NCBI GenBank assembly: GCA_036389395.1
Contig: DASVPY010000098.1
Span: 62,001-126,000 of the forward strand
Length of the DNA: 64,000 nucleotides
Direction of reading: 5' to 3'
Source of the DNA: QHXQ01 sp036389395
Lineage (GTDB): Bacteria > Acidobacteriota > Blastocatellia > Pyrinomonadales > Pyrinomonadaceae
Numbering within the stretch: position 1 is the first letter of the stretch; each line of letters begins with the position of its first letter. Below are positions 58,198-64,000 of this stretch, in pieces. Both the position numbers and the translations under genes were made by a program. The notes beneath the pieces were generated by a model. It searched no databases. It was given only the letters and a program-made list of their open reading frames with translations, and was not told the DNA's origin.

Positions 58198-58350
58198 GAA
58201 GTCAGGAGTCAGAAGTCAGAAGCCAGAAGTCAGAAGTCAGAATGAAAAGCGGCCCTCGTCACCACTTACGTTCTGACTTCCGACTCCCGTCTTCCGGCTG
58301 CTGAGTTCTTTCTTCTGGCTTCTGACTCCTGGCTTCTGGCTTCTGTTTTC
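58187..58350. repeat. Palindromic repeat, GTCAGAAG type, overlapping the adenylyltransferase stop
   Basis: The left part, AGTGACGAGTGACGAGTGAG, then GTCAGGAGTCAGAAGTCAGA units; the right part has TTCTGGCTTCTGACTCCTGG. The element starts inside the 3' end of the adenylyltransferase gene and ends one base before the next ATG. Confidence 0.78.
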
Positions 58351-58351
58351 C

Positions 58352-59467
58352 ATGCACCTGCTGTTCGTCAAACTCGGAAGCATCGGCGACATCGTGCACA
58401 CGCTGCCGGCGCTGGCGGCGGTGCGGCGGGCGCTGCCGCGCGCCGAGATCGCGTGGGTGGTGGAGCGCCGCGCGGCCGAAATCCTGAAGGACAACCCGGC
58501 CGTAAATCGTCTCATCGAAGTGGACACGAAGGCGTTGAGGCGCTGGCCGGTGTCTGGGGAGACGCTGCTGGCACCGCGTCAGCAGTTGCGTCGGTTACGC
58601 GCCTCAGCCTTCGACCTAGCCTTAGACTTTCAGGGACTCTTAAAGTCAGCCATGATCGCGCGCCTCTCCGGCGCGCCGCGGCGCTACGGCTTCGCGCGCG
58701 CGCACCTGCGCGAGCCGGCCAGCCGCTTCCTCCTGACCGACACGGTTAACATTCCGCCCCGCACACACGTCATACGCAAGAACCTCTTGCTCGCGGCCGC
58801 CGCGCTGAAGCTGCGCCTGCCGACGGAGGCGGACGAGTTCGAGTTCCCCATCGCCATCACGCGCGCGCACGAGCAGGAAGCCGAGGCGGCGGCGTGCGAG
58901 ACGGGCGGGCGCTACGCGATCTTGAACCCCGGCGGCGGCTGGCCGACGAAGCTGTGGAGTCTGGAACGTTACGGCGCGCTCGCCGACGCGTTGCTCGAAC
59001 GCCAGGGCTTGCGCGCGCTCGTCACCTACGGCCCCGGCGAGCGGGCGCAGGCCGAGGCGGTCGTCGCGGCGAGCCGCGCGGGCGCGGCCCGCGCCGTCAG
59101 CCTGTCGCTCAAAGGCTTCTACGCGCTCGCGCGCGGCGCGGCCCTGTACGTCGGCGGCGACACGGGGCCGACGCACCTGGCCGTAGCAGCGGGCGCGCCC
59201 GTCGTCGGTCTGTTCGGCCCGACCGAGTGGTGGCGCAACGGCAGCCCGCGCGCGGCCGACATCTGCGTCGAACGCACGGACATAGGTTGTCGCACTGACT
59301 GTCACCGGCGCAGTTGCTCGCAGTGGGTCTGCATGGAGATCGAGACGGCGCGCGTCCTGGCCGCGTGCGACGAACGCCTGCGCCGGGCGGCGACTGAGCG
59401 CGCCGGCCGCGCGGCCCACGCCGACACGTCGTCGGCTCTTTCGGCCGGGGGGCGGACGCTTGGCTAG
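58352..59467 (+). CDS. GT9 glycosyltransferase (heptosyltransferase-like, WaaC type)
   Basis: 371 aa. LLFVKLGSIGDIVHTLPALA and VVERRAAEILKDNPAVNRLI are WaaC-like; DFQGLLKSAMIARLSGAPR and ILNPGGGWPTKLWSLERY follow. VGGDTGPTHLAVAAGAPVVG is the GT9 donor-site motif. A Cys-rich stretch lies near 305-330. The C-terminal tail is Ala-rich. It probably places an early heptose on the LPS core. Confidence 0.87.
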   Translation: MHLLFVKLGSIGDIVHTLPALAAVRRALPRAEIAWVVERRAAEILKDNPAVNRLIEVDTKALRRWPVSGETLLAPRQQLRRLRASAFDLALDFQGLLKSAMIARLSGAPRRYGFARAHLREPASRFLLTDTVNIPPRTHVIRKNLLLAAAALKLRLPTEADEFEFPIAITRAHEQEAEAAACETGGRYAILNPGGGWPTKLWSLERYGALADALLERQGLRALVTYGPGERAQAEAVVAASRAGAARAVSLSLKGFYALARGAALYVGGDTGPTHLAVAAGAPVVGLFGPTEWWRNGSPRAADICVERTDIGCRTDCHRRSCSQWVCMEIETARVLAACDERLRRAATERAGRAAHADTSSALSAGGRTLG

Positions 59468-60020
59468 GGGCGGGACTTGGGTGCAGCGCCGGCGCGTGCC
59501 GCTCGGCTTCCTGTGCGCGGCCGTCTTCCTGTTGCTCGCGCGCCCGCGCCCCGTCACGCTCGCCGTGGGCGGCGCAATCGCGCTCGCCGGGTTGCTCCTG
59601 CGCGCGTGGGCCGCGGGGCACATACGCAAGAACGACCGGCTGGCGAGTTCCGGCCCCTACGCGCACACGCGCAACCCGCTCTACCTCGGCAGCTTCCTGA
59701 TGGCGCTCGGCTCGTCGGTCGCCGCGGGGCCTTGGTGGCCGGTGCTGGGGGGCTTGGCGGCGGCGCTGTTTTTGGGCATCTATTTGCCGGTGATGCGCGT
59801 CGAAGCGCAGACTCTGGCGCAGTTGTTCGGCGCGGACTACGACGATTACGCGCGCCACGTCCCGCTCTTTCTGCCGCGCCTGACGCCGTACCGCGCGGGC
59901 GCGCACGCCGCCGCGAAGTTCGACGCGCATCTCTACCTGCGTTACCGCGAGTACCGCGCCGCGCTGGGGCTGCTCGTCGCCTGGGGCGTGCTGGCTTGCA
60001 AGGCCTGGCTCTTACGTTAA
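59460..60020 (+). CDS. Isoprenylcysteine/phosphatidylethanolamine methyltransferase-like membrane protein
   Basis: 186 aa from TTG 59460, overlapping the GT9 gene by 8 nt. Four to five hydrophobic segments. The signature GPYAHTRNPLYLGSFLMALG and the later RVEAQTLAQLFGADYDDYAR with Pro after it are those of the ICMT/PEMT fold, which binds SAM in the membrane. The substrate cannot be told. Confidence 0.82.
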   Translation: MARGGTWVQRRRVPLGFLCAAVFLLLARPRPVTLAVGGAIALAGLLLRAWAAGHIRKNDRLASSGPYAHTRNPLYLGSFLMALGSSVAAGPWWPVLGGLAAALFLGIYLPVMRVEAQTLAQLFGADYDDYARHVPLFLPRLTPYRAGAHAAAKFDAHLYLRYREYRAALGLLVAWGVLACKAWLLR

Positions 60021-60037
60021 GAGACCCGGCGCTTACG

Positions 60038-60919
60038 TTGACGAAGTTGCGAGCGTATCTTTTCATCTTGCTGCTCGGCGCGCTCGCGGCCGCTTCGGCC
60101 GCGACGGGCGCGAACGCGCGCGCAGACGTTGAAGCGCGGGCCGACGGGGCCGCCGCGCGCGCGACGCCGCTGCCGTTCGAGCCGGCGGAAGAGTTGCTCT
60201 ACGAGGGCGAGTTCTCGAAACTCCTCCTGCGCGGCATACAGATCGCCGAGTTCCGCTTCACGGCCGCGCGCACGCCCGCGCCGCGCACGCCCACAGGCGA
60301 TCACGACGACGCGCCCGTCACGAATCTTGTCTTCAAGGGCGACGCCAACGCCAAGGGCTGGTTCCGCAAACTCTTCGGCATAGACTTTCACTTCCAGATG
60401 GAGTCGGTCGTCGAGCCGCAGACGTTCCGCGTGCTGCGCACGACGAAGGTGGACGAGCAGGGCAAGCGCGTGCGCCAGAGCGAGGCCGTCTTCGACCGCG
60501 CGCAGAACCTGCTGACGTGGACGGAGCGCAACCCGAACGATCCGGCCGCCGAGCCGCGCGTCGTCAAGCGCCCGCTCGAAGGCGCGGCGCACGACTTCCT
60601 CTCCGCCATCTATTTCCTGCGCACGCGGCCGCTCGCGGCCGGGCAGACGTTCGACATCGTCCTGAGCGATTCGGGCGAGGTCTTCCACATCCCCGTGCGC
60701 GTCGGCGAGCGCAGGCGCATGAAGACGGTGCTCGGCAAGGTGCAGACCTTGCGCGTGGACGTGGAACTGTTCGGCAACGGCCGGCTCGTGCCGGGGCGCG
60801 ACGGCAACATGACGCTCTGGCTCACGGACGACGCCCGCCGCATCCCCGTCAAGGCGCACCTCGACGCCGACGTGGGCACGCTCGACATCAAGCTCAAGAA
60901 AATCGTCGCCGCCAAGTAA
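60038..60919 (+). CDS. DUF3108-domain exported protein
   Basis: 293 aa from TTG 60038; a TTG three codons later is also possible. A signal peptide (RAYLFILLLGALAAASAATG) and a low-complexity segment lead to a DUF3108-like beta domain: ELLYEGEFSKLLLRGIQIAE, FGIDFHFQMESVVEPQTFRV, LDIKLKKI at the end. DUF3108 proteins are predicted periplasmic proteins of unknown function. Same direction as the heptose cluster, 17 bp after the methyltransferase gene. Confidence 0.8.
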   Translation: MTKLRAYLFILLLGALAAASAATGANARADVEARADGAAARATPLPFEPAEELLYEGEFSKLLLRGIQIAEFRFTAARTPAPRTPTGDHDDAPVTNLVFKGDANAKGWFRKLFGIDFHFQMESVVEPQTFRVLRTTKVDEQGKRVRQSEAVFDRAQNLLTWTERNPNDPAAEPRVVKRPLEGAAHDFLSAIYFLRTRPLAAGQTFDIVLSDSGEVFHIPVRVGERRRMKTVLGKVQTLRVDVELFGNGRLVPGRDGNMTLWLTDDARRIPVKAHLDADVGTLDIKLKKIVAAK

Positions 60920-60967
60920 GTAAGGTCGGTAGTGATGCAGTTCGAGTTGAAGGGCGTGGAGTGGCCG

Positions 60968-61020
60968 TTCACCACAGAGGCACAGAGTTCACAGAGGATG
61001 CACTGAGGCTTGAATGCCGC
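60968..61020. repeat. Half copy of a CACAGAG-type element
   Basis: GTTCACCACAGAGGCACAGA and the following bases match the left arm of the element at 54690-54788, but the right arm is missing. The loop segment (GAATGCCGCT) is the inverse of the corresponding loop there (AGCGGCATTC). It marks the island edge. Confidence 0.65.
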
Positions 61021-61040
61021 TGGCGTTGCCCGCAATGTCT

Positions 61041-61086
61041 CCGAGAAGTTTTCGTACCCGAAAAGTCTATCACTTATCCGAAAAGT
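61041..61086. repeat. Three CCGARAAGT direct repeats
   Basis: CCGAGAAGT (61041-61049), CCGAAAAGT (61058-61066) and CCGAAAAGT (61078-61086), 17 and 20 bp apart. Placed 55 bp from the transposase gene end; they could be binding sites, or part of the element end. Confidence 0.5.
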
Positions 61087-61140
61087 GCCTACGCAAAGAT
61101 CAACAGGCCACATAAAAATTAGACGGCTCTGGTTCTATCA

Positions 61141-61659
61141 TCAGAAAAGGCTTGCTTGAACGTAAGCAGGAGAGCACGCCTGCTTCAACTCTTTATCTTT
61201 TGCTTTCTGGTTCTGAATATACTCCTTAACGAGTTCTGTTGTGACCCCGTCACCGACACTGCCGATATAGTAACCGATTGCCCATAGAGTGCCTTCTTTC
61301 CAGATGTACTTCTTTATCTCATCAAGGAACTCTAGTCTCAATCGTCTCGACGATATGCCCTTGAAAAGTTGAACGATTTTAGCGGGTGCGTATTTGGGTG
61401 GTGCCTCGACCAGCATGTGAACATGATCAGGCATGACTTCCATAGCGATAATATGAATCCGGTAATCGTGGGCAATCTCTCGGAGTATTTGCAGTAACCT
61501 TTCCGCTATTTCACCGACCAAGAAACTGCGGCGGTATTTGGGAATCCATACGAGGTGATATTGCAAGCTATAGCGGCAGTGTGAGCCAGATTTCGTATTG
61601 TCTCGGTAGAAATAATGTAAGACGGCTTTGAGAGTTTCTTGGCGGTCTTTCTGTTCCAT
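61141..61659 (-). CDS. tnpA: IS200/IS605-family TnpA transposase (HUH/Tyr)
   Basis: 172 aa from the ATG at 61659. Core motifs: CRYSLQYHLVWIPKYRRSF, the HUH pair His79/His81 in EVMPDHVHMLVE, and the catalytic Tyr147 in LVKEYIQNQK. KIVQLFKGISSRRLR and WAIGYYIGSVG are typical. IS200 transposases cut and join single-stranded DNA at hairpin ends. No TnpB is beside it, so it is of the solo IS200 layout. The motifs look intact. Confidence 0.93.
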   Translation of the reverse strand: MEQKDRQETLKAVLHYFYRDNTKSGSHCRYSLQYHLVWIPKYRRSFLVGEIAERLLQILREIAHDYRIHIIAMEVMPDHVHMLVEAPPKYAPAKIVQLFKGISSRRLRLEFLDEIKKYIWKEGTLWAIGYYIGSVGDGVTTELVKEYIQNQKAKDKELKQACSPAYVQASLF

Positions 61660-61720
61660 TTTGTCTTCTCCACATCCGGTCAACTTGACTAAATGAGTTA
61701 CTATGCACGGGGGTATAATT
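61141..61720 (-). mobile_element. IS200-like element, ends not resolved
   Basis: Contains only tnpA. I could not define the end hairpins or the target site with confidence, so the given limits are the gene plus a short AT-rich upstream stretch. Confidence 0.45.
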
Positions 61721-61771
61721 TTGCAAATCTTCTCCCTCGACCGAAGGCAGTAATGAGGAGAGTCGCAAGTT

Positions 61772-62116
61772 ATGAGCAATGAGAAAACGACTCAAGACAT
61801 GCCTGATGCGCGCTCTTTCGAGGAGCGCGTGTTCGCTAGGTTCGACTCTCTTGATGCACGCATTAGCACGCTAGAGAGAAAAGTTGAAGAACGCGCAGTT
61901 GAAACCAAGCCTATCTGGGAGCGGGCGCTGACAGAGATTGCGGAGACGCGGACCGAGATGCGGCAGGAGTTTGAGCAACTTCACAACGAGACGAATACAG
62001 GCTTGCAGAAAGTAGAGGATAAGATCGACGTTCTCAATGAGAATATCCTGGATGTACGCGCTGATCACCGTGACTTAAAAAGGCGCGTGGAAAATATGGA
62101 AAAGACTCCCGCCTGA
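61772..62116 (+). CDS. Coiled-coil hypothetical protein
   Basis: 114 aa. GAGGAGAG lies upstream. From about residue 15 to the end, heptad-like spacing of Leu/Val/Ile is seen (FARFDSLDARISTLERKVEE; VEDKIDVLNENILDVRADHR), so a long coiled coil is likely. No domain recognised. It faces the XRE regulator gene (20 bp gap). Confidence 0.68.
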   Translation: MSNEKTTQDMPDARSFEERVFARFDSLDARISTLERKVEERAVETKPIWERALTEIAETRTEMRQEFEQLHNETNTGLQKVEDKIDVLNENILDVRADHRDLKRRVENMEKTPA

Positions 62117-62135
62117 CCTTCCTCAAGCTCCTATC

Positions 62136-62453
62136 TTAGCGCCGCTGTTGCCAAACCTTGCCGCGCTTCATAATCCACGTAGTTGTATCTGTTGGTAGAT
62201 GCTCCGGCAACTCATATTCATCGTCTATCAACACCTCCACCGGCACACCAGCCGCACGCGCATATTGCAGCAAGACAGTCAGAGGTGGTTCGCGTTTCCC
62301 GCTCTCGTACTCGGAGAGATGTGCGGCGTGAATCTTCGTCTTCGTATCTCCCAGACTCCTTAACATCTGACTCTGACTCAGACCGAGACGCTGCCGGACT
62401 TGCAGTAGTTTCTCCGCGAGGTGGGCCGGCACTGGGCGGCGGGCGCTTCCCAT
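62136..62453 (-). CDS. XRE-family helix-turn-helix regulator
   Basis: 105 aa. HTH_3-like region about 12-70: LAEKLLQVRQRLGLSQSQML, then HAAHLSEYESGKREPPLTVL, then YARAAGVPVEVLID. The C-terminus (EHLPTDTTTWIMKRGKVWQQ) is not typical. Related small regulators occur in phage and toxin-antitoxin contexts. No antitoxin partner gene is evident. Confidence 0.85.
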   Translation of the reverse strand: MGSARRPVPAHLAEKLLQVRQRLGLSQSQMLRSLGDTKTKIHAAHLSEYESGKREPPLTVLLQYARAAGVPVEVLIDDEYELPEHLPTDTTTWIMKRGKVWQQRR

Positions 62454-62712
62454 CAGTGTCTTCCTCCTGATGGGACTGCTTGCTGATACGCGCCGTTTCT
62501 ACCGTCCGACCTCTTGACTCTCTTCCCATTTCGGAAGAGAATCTGCCCGGCCATTTTGACCGCCCAAGGCCCGCTTCTCAACGAACCGGGCGGGCGACTC
62601 ATCACTCCCGATGTTCACCCGCCTTCCGCATCGTCGCGGTGGATTATGCGTTCGGAATGGCCAAACTTCAACAAAGAAGACAGCATGTTTCGCGTGAGGC
62701 ACGGGTGTAAGA
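62454..62712. other. Intergenic, no gene seen
   Basis: 260 bp between the divergent XRE regulator and zinc-ribbon genes. Must hold both promoters. I see no clear repeat or hairpin and no good -35/-10 pair. Confidence 0.35.
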
Positions 62713-63123
62713 ATGGCGAAGTGTTTGCTATGTGATAACGACGCCGGCCATTTAGGGAAGTATTGCTTTGCTTGTATGGAATCTGGCAGAGCCAGTGACG
62801 ATGAACAACAACGTCGGGAGCGATCAAAGGTCGAGCGGCAAAGGAGCGAGGTGGAAATTCCTACGCCTCCTGAGCCTGCCCAGCCCCGAAAGTTACGCAA
62901 GCGAACCCTATCCCTCCTATGCCTGATCTGTGCGGGCCTTTTCACCCTGTTCGGCCTAGTTGAGATGTACGAGTATGGCCCTGCCGACAAAGTAGTTGGC
63001 GGCGACGCTTACAATTTCATCATTATGGCCAGCAGGGGGACGGGTCTCATTTGCGCGGGCATCGTCTCCGCGCTGGTCGGCGTGGCGGTCGCCATCTTCG
63101 ATCTGACGGATAAGCAAAGTTAG
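62713..63123 (+). CDS. Zinc-ribbon membrane protein, unknown
   Basis: 136 aa. An N-terminal Cys pair set (CLLCDNDAGHLGKYCFAC) forms a zinc ribbon. A charged helix (QQRRERSKVERQRSEVE) and two membrane segments (LSLLCLICAGLFTLFGLVEM; GTGLICAGIVSALVGVAVAI) follow. Family not recognised. It is followed after 33 bp by another membrane-protein gene, so the two may form an operon. Confidence 0.7.
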   Translation: MAKCLLCDNDAGHLGKYCFACMESGRASDDEQQRRERSKVERQRSEVEIPTPPEPAQPRKLRKRTLSLLCLICAGLFTLFGLVEMYEYGPADKVVGGDAYNFIIMASRGTGLICAGIVSALVGVAVAIFDLTDKQS

Positions 63124-63156
63124 GCCAGCGCCCTTACGCCCCAAAGGAGTGTCTCT

Positions 63157-63729
63157 ATGTCCACCCAGCCAGCCGCACCTGACTCAGCTAACGGCAGAAG
63201 AATCTATTACCTGATTGCATTAGCGGGGGCGATTCTGCTCTTGCTGGGCATTTTCATGCCGACAGTCCGGTCGCCGTTGCGTCCAGACAAGTTGTACATT
63301 GAGTATTTCTTGCCGGAGGGGATAGTCCTGCTCTTACTCGGCGCTACCGCTTTCATTTTAATGAAGCGACGCGAGTTGAGGCGGCTGGTCTTTATTGGTG
63401 CGCTCGCCCTTAGCGTGCTTGCCTTCAGCTACCTCAGAAATGAGTATCAGAAAAGCGCGAGAATTAGTGCCGCCTATGGTCGAATTTATACTGGGGACAT
63501 TGAGGATAAGGAGACTGACCCAAAGTTACGCCAACTGAACAAGGAAGCCCGCGAAAGTATGGCCGAGCTAATCAGGAGCTTTGAAGAAGGAGAAAGGTAT
63601 GAAGCAGGTTGGTGGGTTATGATCGTCGGTAGCGTCATGCTTTTGGGTGCTGGGCTTTTGACTTATAGTTCTGTCGAGCTATGGGTCTTAAATACCTTCT
63701 CCCTATTTGAGCAGCCCAAGAAGAATTAA
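63157..63729 (+). CDS. Membrane protein, unknown
   Basis: 190 aa, AAAGGAG upstream. Three membrane segments near the N-terminus (YYLIALAGAILLLLGIFMP; GIVLLLLGATAFILM; LVFIGALALSVLAFS), a soluble loop with acidic residues (about 95-145), and a last segment (WWVMIVGSVMLLGAGLL). No family recognised. A terminator follows at 63830-63866. Confidence 0.7.
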   Translation: MSTQPAAPDSANGRRIYYLIALAGAILLLLGIFMPTVRSPLRPDKLYIEYFLPEGIVLLLLGATAFILMKRRELRRLVFIGALALSVLAFSYLRNEYQKSARISAAYGRIYTGDIEDKETDPKLRQLNKEARESMAELIRSFEEGERYEAGWWVMIVGSVMLLGAGLLTYSSVELWVLNTFSLFEQPKKN

Positions 63730-63829
63730 CAAATCCGCCTGCGGGTCTGCCGTCGCTACAAAATGTCGTCAAGAGGCAAGATGACCGACTAGGCTACGAG
63801 AATCTCAGGTACAGTTAAATCACAATTCG

Positions 63830-63866
63830 GACTCGCCGCTTGCATTGCAGGGCGAGTCTTTTGTTT
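63830..63866 (+). terminator. Rho-independent terminator
   Basis: GACTCGCC (63830-63837) pairs with GGCGAGTC (63851-63858), then TTTTGTTT (63859-63866). It lies 100 bp after the membrane-protein stop and is the only classical hairpin plus U-run I found. Confidence 0.72.
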
Positions 63867-63884
63867 CGGAGATGGTGATGTTAC

Positions 63885-64000
63885 GTGAGCGGGACAGAAA
63901 GTTTGAGCGCAGCATATATCACAGCCGATGTGTCCGCTATTAACCTGCCCCTAGTGGCGGGAGGACGGAAGCGTGCCCGCCGTTTTGCTAAAGTTACAAA
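63885..64000 (+). CDS. Possible truncated open frame at the window edge
   Basis: From GTG 63885 a frame stays open to the window end (38 codons, MSGTESLSAAYITADVSAI). A weak GGAGATGG lies 10 bases upstream. GGCGGG...CCCGCC inside (about 63956-63985) could form a hairpin, which argues against coding. Too short to judge. Confidence 0.2.
   Translation, partial: MSGTESLSAAYITADVSAINLPLVAGGRKRARRFAKVT

Larger units (their letters stand above)
60930..64000. other. Lower-GC island at the right edge
   Basis: From about 60930 base composition drops from the strongly GC-rich pattern to near-balanced, with AT-rich intergenic stretches and codon use unlike the rest. It holds an IS200-like transposase gene, a coiled-coil protein, an XRE regulator and two small membrane proteins. 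The left edge coincides with a half repeat. The far edge is outside the window. Confidence 0.6.

Noticed and set aside
61141..61659. RAYT (REP-associated transposase) as the driver of the palindromes
   Set aside because: The protein has IS200-type motifs (YHLVWIPKYRR), and the window palindromes are not next to it and differ in sequence. A link is not supported.

Overview
This 64 kb, GC-rich window (visibly AT-richer only in the last 3 kb) reads as chromosome of a Gram-negative (diderm) bacterium. LpxD, a heptose/LPS-core cluster, a bimodular penicillin-binding protein and an NtrYX pair show an outer membrane. The mix of TPR-CHAT and WD40-caspase proteins, glycine-zipper and FecR-like secreted proteins, TonB-domain proteins and many intergenic palindromes resembles Acidobacteriota (Blastocatellia-like). 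That placement is inferred from gene content, not from a marker gene. No rRNA, tRNA or CRISPR array was found.

Layout. 1-3.5 kb: secreted FecR-like protein, Tat-exported asparaginase-family hydrolase, two unknowns. 3.7-10.8 kb: a sigma factor, a 1242-aa membrane TPR-CHAT protease with an anti-sigma-like N-terminus, an unknown 260-aa protein and a cytoplasmic-type subtilase; this is the most system-like locus. 10.9-18.1 kb: coaBC, two tandem family-4 uracil-DNA glycosylase genes (the second lacks the Fe-S cysteines and the active-site His), priA, lpxD. 18.4-27.8 kb, mostly minus strand: ferritin-like protein, SDR, MGDG-synthase-like glycosyltransferase, radical SAM-hicB-hicA, TIR protein, ntrX, ntrY. 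28-34 kb: CPBP protease, GDT1 and MFS transporters, an unknown membrane protein, citrate synthase. 34-41 kb: unknown secreted proteins, SAM hydrolase, cysteine desulfurase plus scaffold. 41-52 kb: Uma2 nuclease, secreted WD40-caspase, ECF sigma/anti-sigma/TonB-like triad, class A PBP. 52-61 kb: K+ channel, epimerase, heptose cluster (waaF-like, gmhB, heptose kinase, adenylyltransferase, second GT9), methyltransferase, DUF3108. 61-64 kb: a lower-GC island with an IS200-like tnpA, an XRE regulator and small membrane proteins.

Two themes cut across the window. First, more than 20 intergenic elements share one architecture: short imperfect tandem units on one arm and their reverse complement on the other, several with perfect 31-34 bp arms. 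Their unit sequences differ (CACAGAG, GTTCAAAG, GTCAGTG, AGAAGCC and GTTAG types). Several run into the 3' ends of genes, supplying C-terminal codons and stops. Second, the recognisable promoters are TTGACA-like boxes with exactly 17 bp spacing to TANNNT-like boxes, and three of them sit 225-420 nt upstream of genes with hairpin-rich leaders.

Functional links are clearest in the heptose cluster (4-nt overlaps), the ntrY-ntrX pair, hicBA, the ECF/anti-sigma pair and the sigma/CHAT locus. All functional calls are from reading motifs; no database search was run.
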